Source: Carettochelys insculpta
Lineage: Eukaryota; Chordata; Testudines; Carettochelyidae
Assembly (NCBI RefSeq): GCF_033958435.1
Contig: NC_134141.1
Location: 100,295,001-100,359,000, forward strand
Length of the DNA stretch: 64,000 nucleotides
Direction: 5' to 3'
Both the position numbers and the translations under genes were made by a program. Under the pieces are notes generated by a model that worked only from the letters and a program-made list of their open reading frames with translations, had not been told where the DNA came from and ran no database searches. Of the stretch, positions 23,201-34,298 are shown in pieces (within the stretch, counting starts at the first letter, position 1; the number at the start of each line of letters is the position of its first letter).

Positions 23201-24347
23201 CATTGGCAGGCAGTGACCATGCAATGACATCTGCATCAAAAGCTCATCTTGGCATCCTCAGCAACTTCCTTTTGTTGACGTTTTAAGGCTTAAAGTCAGA
23301 TGGAAACACAGATATTACTTCAGTCATATAAAGTGAAACAATAATAGGACAGATGTGCAGTTTCACACACAATGTATACAGCAACACGGAGACCGGGGAT
23401 AAAGAGTTCCTGATTAATAGCCAGTTGAATAATTAATTGTTCTCAAACTATTTACTAACCTCTCCCTTAATTTAATTACTCATATTTAAGGGTTTTTTTC
23501 ATTATTAATCTTACAAGCCAACTTCTGCTTCCCAGTATGAATTAAAAACAAACAAAAAAAATCTGCACTAGAACAGTAATTCTCATTCACTGTAGTGCTT
23601 ATACACCATCATTTACATATGCAAAGCTGGACTGGCAGACTCCAGTTTCCCCAAGCAATGTTTACAGTCCAGCCCAGGAGTGTGGGGCACAAGCACATAA
23701 AGTACATAGAATTTCTTAGACTGTAAGATCTTTGGGGCAGTGAATATCATCTTGTTATATTTATACTGCATAAATTCAGTGCAGACAACCTTATATTGCA
23801 ATAGCCACTCTGGAATCTCCTGGCTTTGCATATATGATTGGCTGATGATAAAACAATAGTTTAAATTATCCATCTCTACTGGAAGGAAACTTAGTCCATT
23901 GATGGTCTTATGAGCATCATGTTGGGAACATTCCCTTCCTCTGTATTAGGCTCTCAAATTGACTGGAGTAGTAGTGCTCTGGAAGTGGACATTACCCTGA
24001 TACTATGGTCAGAGTGACAAAATAGAACTCCTCCCTATGCCAACAGCCAAAGGACCAACCTATGTCACTCCACGGCAACTGACAGAGACAGCATCAAGAG
24101 CAAAAATCCCATACAGCAAACTGCTCAAACTTCCTTCCTCAAAGCACTGGCACCTGATTTTTTTATCTTCACAGTATTGTCTCAGTAGCATTAGGAGTTA
24201 CACTGCTGCCCCTGAAGTCAATAGTGGAATTGACACTCAGTTTAGAGGGAACAGAAGCAGCCCACAATTTATAACTGTTTTTTCTCTTCCACATCTGCCA
24301 TGGAACCCCTTGGACCATTCCTCAACAGCTCCAACTTTAAGGAGGAG
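20286..24347. other. Long AT-rich unique stretch
   Basis: This is the longest stretch here without a recognised repeat. Small frames have no domains. The part at about 22540-22640 (AATGTAATTGGTGGTTTGAAA) is homeobox-site rich, but nothing definite can be claimed. Confidence 0.35.
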
Positions 24348-24404
24348 CCACTGTTAAAGACAGGATACTGGACAAGATGGACCATGGTCTGACCATGGTT
24401 TGAA
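24348..24404 (+). repeat. Short CR1 3'-end fragment
   Basis: GACAGGATACTGGACAAGAT followed by GGACCATGGTCTGACCATGG matches the near-terminal phrase of an older CR1 subfamily. The same phrase appears at 28315-28350. Confidence 0.6.
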
Positions 24405-24450
24405 AAAACTCCACTTTCTCATTAAATCCATTTAACTCATTTTCACTTGC

Positions 24451-24620
24451 TTCCAACTGGAGTTAGAGGGGTAGTCTGTATCCACAAAACAACATAAAGT
24501 CCTGTAGCATCTTATAGACAAACAGATATATTGGAGCATTAGCATTCATAGGCAAAGACCCATTGCACAAAGTGGGTTAGTCTATAAGGTGCCACAGGAC
24601 TTCTTGTTGTTTCCAACTAG
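24451..24620. mobile_element. Fold-back element, copy 2
   Basis: It is flanked by TTCCAACTGG (24451-24460) and TTCCAACTAG (24611-24620), a 9/10 direct repeat. Inside, AACAACATAAAGTCCTGTAG pairs with CCACAGGACTTCTTGTTGT, and TCTTATAGAC pairs with GTCTATAAGG. A left-hand tail (GAGGGGTAGTCTGTATCC) has no partner on the right, the same asymmetry as at 10953 and 58901. Confidence 0.7.
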
Positions 24621-27600
24621 GGTTGTGTGCCTATGTGACGTTATCTGCCTGTGATATTTTTCTGCGTGCTGTCCAACCAGGTCTTCCCTCATAAATCACT
24701 GATGTGCAGCAATATATGTACCCAAATCCTTTACTTGCCCCATTAGGCACAGGGGGGATTTGCACGCCTGATAACCATGCCATTGTCATGGGCTAACCAA
24801 CCAAATAGTAAGTCCTTGGAAAATGTTAGCGGAAAAAAATGAGCTAACTTTATTGTAACCTTCCCCAAAGAGAATATATCACACACTTCAGAGGTGCCTG
24901 CTCCAATTTTATTACAGAGAAAGTTTACAAAATAAAACATGAGCAAAATGGGCTTACTTGTCTGCTACTTCCAGGATAGGCCAGTCAGGCTGCATCCTCC
25001 CAGGTCTGTGTCTCTACTCTGTGGAAAAAGCAATGTTTATACAAATCATCCAGGTTTTCTGGCAACTAAGGCTGTGAATGAAGCTGCCATAATAGGTTAC
25101 AGTCCCAGCCATCATGGATCTCCAAGAGACTGAGTATGGGCTACAAAGAAGCAGCTTTGTCCTTTGTTACTGAGAGCGTTCCCATTCACCCTGTTCATGG
25201 AACTCCAGTCTAGGGCCATAGAGACAAGATCAGAAGAATAGGTCTGAATAAAATCTATGCCATTTCCCTGATACCTATTTCTCCCTCTCAGAGGCAGTAG
25301 CTGCCTTTCCTATCACTCATATGCTCTTAAAAGGCTAGCTTTGTATGAGATGGTGCCGGCCAAGGAGGGCTCCCCTTAAATATCAAAGGGCTTGTATATC
25401 CCAACGAATCCCAATCATATTCTGACACAAAACTAAATGAGATGAAGCTAGCCCAGACACTGAATGTTCACAACAGACTATCATTAGAGATGTCAATCCC
25501 TGGCAATATTTTTCTGTGGAGTATGGAATATAAACATACCACCCAACTTGCAAAAGTGTAGAGCCAATTAAAATTATTCAGACTACCTAGCTGCAAAACT
25601 TGCTGGGATTAGAAAGGCCATAAAATATAATAAACGAGTAACCCTATTGTTAAATAGTTACCCAATCTGACTTTAAACTACTGTGATACTTTTTCCATCG
25701 AAAGTTTCTCTGGCTTTTTGTTTTGTTTTTTCTAAGCACATTTATCATCCATAATGGGAGCCTTGTCTTGCTTCCTAGATCAACACTATTCAACATTAAG
25801 CTGCCAACAGCAGTAGTTCATTCAGTTTCATTTCAATAACCAGATAAATGACCTTTGAGAAGAATGGTCAATCAGTATAATCTAAGATGCATTACTAGAC
25901 ACTCTTCAGTTATTTCCAAGATATAAACATTTATTCATCTCCCCAGAGCTTGGAGATTTAGGCAAAACCACTAACTGAGTGAGAATTCCTCTCTCTCCAT
26001 ATCCTTGGCTCCAGTTTGATAAAAGTAGATAAGAATTAATAAAATACAATATTGTTGGAGTAATAGTTGACCCCTACAACTACTTTCAGTTCCATTAAAT
26101 CAATTGCATAATAACTGAGAAAGCAGCTTTTTTGTGGCTCACAAGCCAAAAATCTTCACTGTTGCATCACACTTCATATCTTCTCTCCAGCACCTTGTAT
26201 ATCTATCCCGTCTGTGATTCTGTGGTATACTCTTTCTAAACATTAATGAGGTCTAGCAATAAAGTCTTTATAAGGAAGCCTATATAAAGATATATAGAAT
26301 GCACTAGGAAGAACACCCTACTTTTATAAAGATATTCCTAGCATAAGGGAATTAGCTAGCTATAAAACCAAATCTCAATAAATATCACCTGCTTTAAGGA
26401 TTATATATAAACATAGGCCTTAAAGATTGGAACCATACCATGCTCTTTTTAACTTCTCTTTATCTCCTGGCTTAAATTCAATTGATCAGCTTCCATGCCG
26501 ATAGACTTTTTGAGACTCTGCAAGTCCCAGAAAAATATTCCAACCCACAGTTGTCAATGTTTTTGCAGTGCCAAGTGTTTGGACCAAGTACAGTCCAGGA
26601 GCTGAATGAGCTGAGTTAAAAATCCCAAGAGCCCTATAGTGGTGTGTGTAGAATAGCACTGCTTTACCAATGATCAGGTACCCCTGTGTTACCACAGGCC
26701 TTCCCAAATAGAAAAACTGGCTTTTTCTACAATCCACTGACAGGTACTTCCATCTACTAATCATCCCTTCAACTCAATTCCCTTTGTGTGTGGGGAGGGA
26801 GCAGGACAGAAAGAGATGGGAAGGGTCATTTGGAGAACCTCAGCCCCAAAATGAATGGTGTGTCCCTCATTCCTTAGGGTTTAACTGATCCAGCTAGTGG
26901 GCCCTTCACTCCACAGCTTTGCAGGAAAATCTCCCTTCAGGCAGAGAGAGACAGCCCCATTATCCTCCCTCTCCACTCAGTCCTGAGCACAGGCAAGTTA
27001 CCTCAGTTCATTTGCCTCCCAGACTTGGCATTGCTCTCAGACAAATGGCACAAGACTCATTTGAGGAGCTTATGTGCATGCTAGAAGTTCCCTAATATAT
27101 GAGGAGCGAACAGAGCCCAGACTGTTCCCCCTGCCTCCCCAATCCACCGTGCCTCTCTGCTTGGCTTCTTCTCCAAAGTCTTGCCCCATCTCCATTCCTC
27201 TTCCTGCCCCTGCTCCCTTCTTCCCTCCAAGGCTTTCTTGCTCACTGTTCACTCCTCTCTGCCCCCTCTTCCCATTGCTCATCTTTTTGTCAGGAAAAAA
27301 ATTATGGGATATGCCCCTCCCCCTTCTGGCACCCCTTTGCTGAGTTCTTCCAGTATCAGCATGCACAGCCCCTCATTGGCCATGCATGCCGACGTTGGAC
27401 CATCTCATCTAAGGAGTACTGGAATTGAGGGAACAAGAGGCTATGCCCTCCCACTTTTTTCCTGTCTTAAGGGAAAGTGATGGTGGGGGAGGGGGCACAG
27501 AGGAGTGAGCAGCAGGCCATGCTCCAGGTGCCAGTAGCTCTTCCACTTCTAGGGATCTTCTGACACTCATGGACACCTTCTCCAGTGAAAGAATGATGCA

Positions 27601-28055
27601 CTTCCTATCTGCAAGAAGTGCCAAGTCTGGGAGCGGGAGTGGGGGGGCTCACAGAAAGAGGTGGAGTGGGTGGGAGACCATGGGGGAAAGGCTGAGTAGG
27701 AGTGCAGCCTTGGGGCAGAGCATGGGTAGGGCCACAGTCTGGGCATCAGTGCCCCCACCCACCCACCTTCTAAGGAGCTTCGGGCAGCAGTGCTCCAATG
27801 GCAGAGAGCTTGTGCACATCCAAAGGGAAGTGACTCAGGCCCACATCCAGCATTTCTTGCACCTACATGGCCAGCCTTTTTAAGGGAGGCTTAGTTTCCT
27901 CAAGCCTCTTATACATGGGAAGGCTGCCAGCAATTCACACACACACGAGAGCAAATACTACCATGCACAAAAGAGTTGACAAGTTACCATAGTGTACAAA
28001 GGCCATTTTTTTCTTTTTTTACAGCACTTCCAAATTCACGTTTTCCAGGGCAGAA
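24621..28055. other. Unique sequence; GC-richer part at 26760-27880
   Basis: 24.6-26.7 kb is AT-rich with nothing recognised. 26.8-27.9 kb is pyrimidine-rich on the plus strand and gives overlapping frames on both strands, with no domain or exon structure. I cannot tell a diverged repeat from a decayed gene here. Confidence 0.3.
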
Positions 28056-28382
28056 CCTGGCAAAATGCTAAGTGAAATGTCTTTGTGGCACATGGTCTGA
28101 AAATTTCAGAACCTTCTCTGGACTTTATCAGGGTTCAAAAAGAACTAGATAAATTCATGGAGGTTAGGTTCATTAATGTCTACTAGCCAGGATGGGTAGG
28201 AATGGTGTCCCTACCCTGTCAGAAGCTGGGAAAGGATGACATGAGAGGGATCACTCAATGTCTACATGATCTATTCACTCCTTCTGGGGCATCTGACATT
28301 GGCCACTGTTGGAAGACAGGATACTAGGCTAGATGGACCTTTGGTCTGATCATGTGTGGCCATTCCTACGATCTTATGAAAT
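28056..28382 (+). mobile_element. CR1 LINE 3' end, older subfamily
   Basis: ACTTTATCAGGGTTCAAAAA, AACTAGATAAATTCATGGAG, then AGGCTAGATGGACCTTTGGT and a terminus CGATCTTATGA follow the 3' untranslated order of older CR1 subfamilies. No coding part remains. Confidence 0.75.
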
Positions 28383-29260
28383 TATATCTAGGTGACTGCA
28401 ATTCAAACCTTTTGTTTCTTATTAATTTTCCTGTCACATTCCCAATATTCTGTCCACTGAGGCAGCCTCACTTGTTATATTTTTAACATTGCTGTGACTT
28501 GTTTTTATAAGATAATCATTCCGCTTTGAAAACTGTTTCCCATTATCACATACATCTTGATATTGGCCTGCAGAATGTCATGGTGAAATCAGAGTTCCTT
28601 ACAAACCTGTGACAATCTAGTCATGCTTTTTCAAACCAAGGGAAGATCAAGTGGTTCAGGGTAGTGAGGTTTAAATACGCCACCAACTGTCCTCTCCTTC
28701 CTGTCCTTAAGCAAACATGACATCTGTTTAAGTGTTCTTTATTCCTCCTTTTCTGAAGATATCCATGATAGAGTCTTGCTTGTTCTCCTCTCCAGAAGCA
28801 CACTTCTTACTTAAGTATTTCCTAGCCATTGCAGGGTTCTTGGGCTCTGGTGTCCCTCAGTCCCTCCTGTTTGCTGCCTGTAGCACATAATAGTTGTGTG
28901 TCCTGTGGATTGTAATACATTGGTCTAATTTCAGTTTTTGGTTTAAGTGCATAGGTGGCTGGGTGATACTGGTGGTGGCCCATGTTCTACAGAAAATCAG
29001 ACAAGCTGTTGCTCTCCTATCACCTTAAACTCTTTGATTCTATGACAGAGTGGAGAAACTAGAAGGGTTGGGGAAAGAAGGAAGGAAGGAAAAACTGTGG
29101 AAGCTGGCTGCATCTGGTACTGTCAGTACAATGGCACTGCAGCAGTGAACCCCCTTCTGCTCCAAGGGAGGGGAACATCAGATGGCCACATAGTGGCACC
29201 CTCAGAGATGCCATCTTCCCTCTTCCCTCTTCCTGCATGGTTTCAGGTGGGACAATTTGG
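28383..29260. other. Unique sequence with a short GGAA run
   Basis: A GAAGGAAGGAAGGAA run lies at about 29078-29092. Otherwise nothing recognised. Confidence 0.3.
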
Positions 29261-29601
29261 CCCTAGAGCAGAGGTCAGCAACCTTTCTGAGATGGAGTAA
29301 TGAAATCTGACCTTTTGACCTCTATGTATGGTCCAAGTGCCAGTGATACCTTTTAAAAGTAACTAATAGTCCTTCTTAAAACATCTGCAATAGTAAATAA
29401 ATTTAAGATGCAGATCTTTACTGTGTAGATGGTGCTTGGTAGCATTAGCTGGTCTCTTGTTAATCCAGAGGCTTTGAGCAAGCTCCTGGCTGCATGGGGG
29501 TGGAGGGTTGGGGCTGAGCTCCTGCCTTGCATGCCAATGAAAATTGGCTCATGTGCCAATCTTGTTATTCATGCCAGGGGTTGCTGAACCCTGTCCTAGA
29601 G
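29261..29601. mobile_element. hAT-type MITE with 8-bp target duplication
   Basis: CCCTAGAG (29261-29268) and TCCTAGAG (29594-29601) flank the element at 29269-29593. Its ends are CAGAGGTCAGCAACC and GGTTGCTGAACCCTG, an imperfect inverted repeat. An 8-bp duplication (7/8 retained) and a CAG terminus are hAT features. No coding capacity. Confidence 0.85.
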
Positions 29602-29639
29602 TTTTATTCACTGGCTCTTTGCCTGAGGCAGAATGGAAA

Positions 29640-30954
29640 AAGTGACAGCAGATTCTGGCATAATAAGTACTTGAAAAACCTGGAAGAGGGGAAGTGATCA
29701 AGAGTAGTTAGCATGGATTCACCAAAGGCAAGTCATGTCTGACCAATCTGATTAGCTTCTATGATGAAGTGACTGGCTCTGTGGACATGGGGAAGTCAAT
29801 GGATGTGATATACCTTGACTTTAGCAAAGCTTTTGATACAGTCTTCCACAACATTTTTGCTTATCAGTTAAGGAAGTATGAATTGGATACATGGACTGTA
29901 AGATGGATAGAAATCTGGCTAGACAGTCAGGACCAAACAGGTAGTGGTCAATGGCTCTATGTCTGGTTGGCAGTTGGTTTCAAGTGGAGTGCCCCAAGGA
30001 TCAGCTCTAGGGCTGGTATTTTTCAATATCTTTATTAATGACCTAGATGAGAGGATGGATTGCACCCTCAGGTGACACTAAGCTGGGGGGGGCAGATAGA
30101 TACATTGGAGGGTAGGAATAGGGTCCAGAGTGACCTAGATAAATTGGAGGATTGGGCCAAAAGAAGTCTGATGACGTTCAAACAAGGAGAAGGGCAGAGT
30201 CCTGCACTTGGGACACAAGAATCCCAAGCACTGGTACCCACTGGGGACTGACTGGCTAAGTAGCAGTACAGCAGAAAATGACCTGGGAATTACAGTGGAT
30301 GAAAGATTGGATATGAGTCAACAATGTGCCCTTGTAGCCAAGAAGGTAACAGCATATTGGGGTGCATTAGAAGAAACATTTCCAGCAGATTTAGAGAAGT
30401 TATTATTCCCAACTATTTGGCACTGGTGAGTCAAGTCCACAGCTGGAGTATTGCATCCAGTTCTGGGACCCCAGTATAGAAAGGATGTGGATGCATTAGA
30501 GCAGATTCAGCAGAGGTCAATGAAAATGATTAAGGGGCTGGAGCACATGACCTATGAGGAGAGTGAGGGATTTAGGGTTATTTAGTTTGCAGAAAAGAAG
30601 AGTGAGGTGCAATTTGATAGCAGCTTTCAACTTCCTTAAGGGGGGCTCTAAAGAGGCTGGAGAGAGGCTATTCTCAGTAGTGATGGATGGCAAAACAAGA
30701 AGCAATAGTCTGAAGTTACCGAGTGAGAGGTGTAGGTTGGATATTAGAAAAAAATATTTCACCAGAAAGGGGGTAAAGCACTTGAATGTTTTACTCTGAG
30801 AGGTGGTGGAATCTCCATCCCTAGAGGTTTCTAAGTCCTAGTTTGACAAAGTCCTGGCTGGAATGATTTAGTTATGGTTGATCCTGCTTTAGGCAGGGGG
30901 CTGGACGAGATGACCTTCTAAGGTCCCTTCCAGCCTTAGGATTCTATGATTCCA
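29640..30954 (+). mobile_element. CR1 LINE, 3' half including part of the RT, inactivated
   Basis: The frame at 29769-30038 contains MDVIYLDFSKAFDTV, the first catalytic block of the CR1 reverse transcriptase (finger/palm, Asp in YLDFSKAFD). It is frame-shifted after about 30038. At 30070 the segment that should encode the Phe-Ala-Asp-Asp catalytic motif is deleted in part: CACCCTCA joins directly to GGTGACACTAAGC. Later frames (30208-30429, 30554-30799) carry the C-terminal tail, including RVRDLGLFSLQKRRVRCNLI. The 3' end is the canonical CR1 terminus GGATTCTATGATTC at 30940-30953. The 5' side is truncated at a point I can only place roughly. Confidence 0.92.
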
Positions 30955-31316
30955 AGTTCAGCATAGGCACAGAAAAGTAAAAGTTTTGCTTCTAACACTT
31001 ACAGAAAGGTCCTATCAAATGCCATAAGAATGAAATCACAGTTCCTTAGACTAGAAGTTCTATTGTATTTAAAAAAGAATGTTCTCCTTTCTGTAGTTTG
31101 TTTTGTTTTGAAACCATTTTATGGAATTCTGTTGCAGGGTATCAATTTTTATGAAATTACGTGGAATTTTTCCCTAGGAAAGTTCATAGTTCAAGTTTTC
31201 TTTCCATTCCTGGGGCTCACATTTAACTCTACTAACTTCAGCAGGATTACATGGTGTAACTATGGAAGAAATCTGACCCTTGACGTGGCCCCTAAAATTT
31301 CCTCGGAGGGAGCTCT
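30955..31316. other. Unique AT-rich sequence
   Basis: Nothing recognised. Confidence 0.3.
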
Positions 31317-31371
31317 CTGTGTGTGTGTGTGTGTGCGTGCGCGAGTGAGAGAGAGAGAGAGAGAGAGAGAC
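31317..31371. repeat. Compound (TG)n/(GA)n microsatellite
   Basis: About 12 TG units, interrupted by CGTGCGCGAG, are followed by about 13 GA units. Alternating purine-pyrimidine passing into a purine run can adopt non-B forms. Reading frames at 31030-31404 and 31174-31494 merely pass through it. Confidence 0.95.
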
Positions 31372-33863
31372 CGAGACCGGGATTCCGGCCCCACTCTGAA
31401 TTAGACTAAGACCAGCAATCAAATCCACGCATGCAGACATGCACTTTATATACAGTGTATACAGATTATAACTGTTATATTGCCATACTTTCAATCACTT
31501 CAACGAGCTTCAGACAAAGCCCTATATGCCTGCAATAGATTTCAAACAGCAAATGAAGGGGAAAACACTTTATCTTCTGTTACTTCCCCCCGGATCACCC
31601 AGTCCTCTCACATGTCCCACTTCTATATGTTAACACACACTCTGAAAGACCAAGACAATTTCACATTCGGAGGCTTGCCAGCTATCTGTGTCCAAGGAGT
31701 GGACTGTAAAATAACCTCTTTGACCAACTTGTCTTAAGCAATTCAGGCAGCTGATTTGTGAGGTGTGTATCTTGCATATGTACCATATCAAAGTCTAAAT
31801 GTCTTAACTATTGTAAACCTTATCACCACTTAATGGGACTGTTAAAAACTCCTTGCATTAAACAAAACAATTCAGAGGTCACTGAGCATCAAACAAAAGA
31901 AGAGATAGAACTCCTCCTGCAAACTCTGCTAAATTCAGTAAAAACTCAAGCTCCTCAAGAGGCAAAGTGAGGCATCTGCAAATGATCTGTTTTTAATCTA
32001 TTTATTTATCTAGGAAATTTTATCAGATTTACAAGTCATTGCCTTATAAATATCAAAGACAAAATGATAATCATTACAACAGTGAGCTTTATCTTCAAAC
32101 AGAATTGTCATTTTAAAAATACAGAGTATTAAGAATCTTTTTTCAAACCATGAGTTCCTCAACTGACCCCCACCCTCATGGCAATTATTTTAAAATTTTC
32201 CAGAAAAACAAAGTCTTCCCTAAGGCTGAAAATATGTGTATTCTGTATTTAAGTTATATGACATGTAATGGAAAGTATTTTGTGAGGTCATCTGATAAGG
32301 AACTGAGAGGAAGATTGAATTATATTTTAAAATAAGGATAAACAGTAAATGCATAAAACAATTTCCTTTAATCTGTGAGAGAAGAGACTATAACAACACT
32401 TTTCTAGAGAGGTCTTATTAGTTTCTTTGTTTCGGTGTGAGGAGTTCAGGACTCAGACAGAATGATAATGAATAATTCAGGCTATATGAGACGCTGTTGC
32501 CTCTACCCTGTTGATCTAATTAGGTTTCAACAAGAATCTTTTGGCAGCTCCTTCAGTAGCATCCAGTGACATTTGTACCTGCTATCCATGAACCACTCCT
32601 TCCCTCAGGCAAAATATCTACATTGACCTTAACGGTGAAGTTAAATTTTGCTGCACACCTGTCCAATGACTCTCTTAGCTTATCCCTGAAGCAGTCTTCC
32701 CCACCCCACTCTGCATGCTAACGCATTTAATGGAGAGAGGAGACTGTGGAGTTATTTTCTGCTTGCTTTTTTAAGTTGTGCTGGAGACAAAGAGCTGGCT
32801 CTTAATCTCACCATGTTCCTCCTCCTACATACTTTTGTTCAGTTCTTCTCGTGGGATGAGGTTAGTGTTGCCAGAAAAGAGATTGTTTGCAGAGTTAATA
32901 CTACCACAAACTACTTAGCACAAACTTTTTCTCCATGCTTCTAAAAGTCTTGCAACAAGCAGGTTACATATCTGTAGCTGAAATACAGTACGGACAAGAG
33001 GATAGGTCTGGACTGGGAGTCGGGGTTCTGTTCTTTCTGTGACTTTGTATGCATCCCAGCATGGATCTGTTTGGTTTGTAAGAACGTCAGGATGTGTTTC
33101 TACAGTGCCTACCACAACGGGGTCCTAAACTCCTGTCGGGCTACAACAAACAGATATTTTAATGAACCCCAGTTCTCCAAGTCTGACGCTGTGCATGGGG
33201 GTGGGGGAGGGGCAGAAATCTGTTTCCCCTTCACTTCTTCTATCTTTTCATGGTTATTCATGAAGTGCCACCCACTGTTACATTTCAGTGTGTACCACAT
33301 GCCTTGACATGCAGGAGTTTGACAAGTGGACTGAGACAAATGAAAGATTATGTTTTGTTACATATGATTTTTACCTACCTATTTTTGTTTGCTTCATTTC
33401 TCTTCACTAGCTACAGACATTACTGCAACAGTTGCACTCTGTGGTGTACATAGTGTTTTCTTTAAGCATATTTTTGAACCTAAAAAGCAAACAGTTGATA
33501 CCAGTAGTATATTCATGACATGGATAGTGTTTGAGATTGGTGTCTGTCCACAGGAAATGATAATGGATTATTTGTTTGCAATAATATATTTAAGCAGGTC
33601 CAAAGTATTGTGCAAAAACAGGTAATAGCATAAGGAGATCATAGTTGGGCTTTGAAGTTTATGCTCTCAGCTCTAAGTTATCCTGCTCTGCAAGGTATTT
33701 CTCTCAACTGAAACTGATATTCCATAACCTGGTGTAGCTGAGTGGCCACCATTGATATATTGCACAGTTCTGGCCAGTCAAGTTAACTGTCACTTGCACC
33801 ACAGCTGGTGACTATGAAACCCTCTTCCTGATCTACAATTATCTTTTTACATTAATTTTGATG
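31372..33863. other. AT-rich unique sequence, possible conserved noncoding block at 32450-32640
   Basis: No repeat was recognised. The 32450-32640 part (GATCTAATTAGGTTTCAACA and neighbours) has low repeat content and several homeodomain-type TAATTA sites. Conservation cannot be tested here. Confidence 0.3.
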
Positions 33864-33871
33864 AATTATAA

Positions 33872-34298
33872 CAGTGATGGGCAACCTAAGCTAGTGAATG
33901 TGCTGCACAAATAGCCTTCCTTCATCTCAGTGGACCACAAGATAGTCATAACTAGGATGGTCTCCCAAGAGACAATACTTTTGCTTGTGTAACCAGAATT
34001 AGCAGCACGTGATGATTGAACCAAGGTAGTGCTTTGAGTGGATGCAGAGGGAGTGCTCAGCTCTCACTATCAACATTGTGTGCAATCAGCACACACCTCA
34101 CTTCACGTGTCCTTGCTTTACATGAATGTCACTCTAGTAATACCAGTAGCGTGGGGAAAAAAAAAACCTATGCACACAGAAACCAGCAGAATTCAGCAAC
34201 CTGGTGCATCAGCAATAGTAAACAACATGTCTTGTGGGATACACATAGAACCCTGATGGAATACATGCAGCCCAGGGGCTGCAGATTTCCCAGTATTG
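33872..34298. mobile_element. Probable hAT-type MITE
   Basis: The left end CAGTGATGGGCAACCTAAGC and the right end GGCTGCAGATTTCCCAGTATTG are an imperfect inverted pair. The body (CAGTGGACCACAAGATAGTC) resembles nonautonomous hAT elements of reptiles. No clear 8-bp duplication survives. Confidence 0.55.

Noticed and set aside
27070..27880. Overlapping frames of 84-109 codons on both strands
   Set aside because: Pyrimidine-rich DNA lowers stop density on both strands. Nothing favours one frame or gives an exon structure.
31030..31494. Frames with Arg-Glu and Thr-His repeats
   Set aside because: These are translations of the TG/GA microsatellite.
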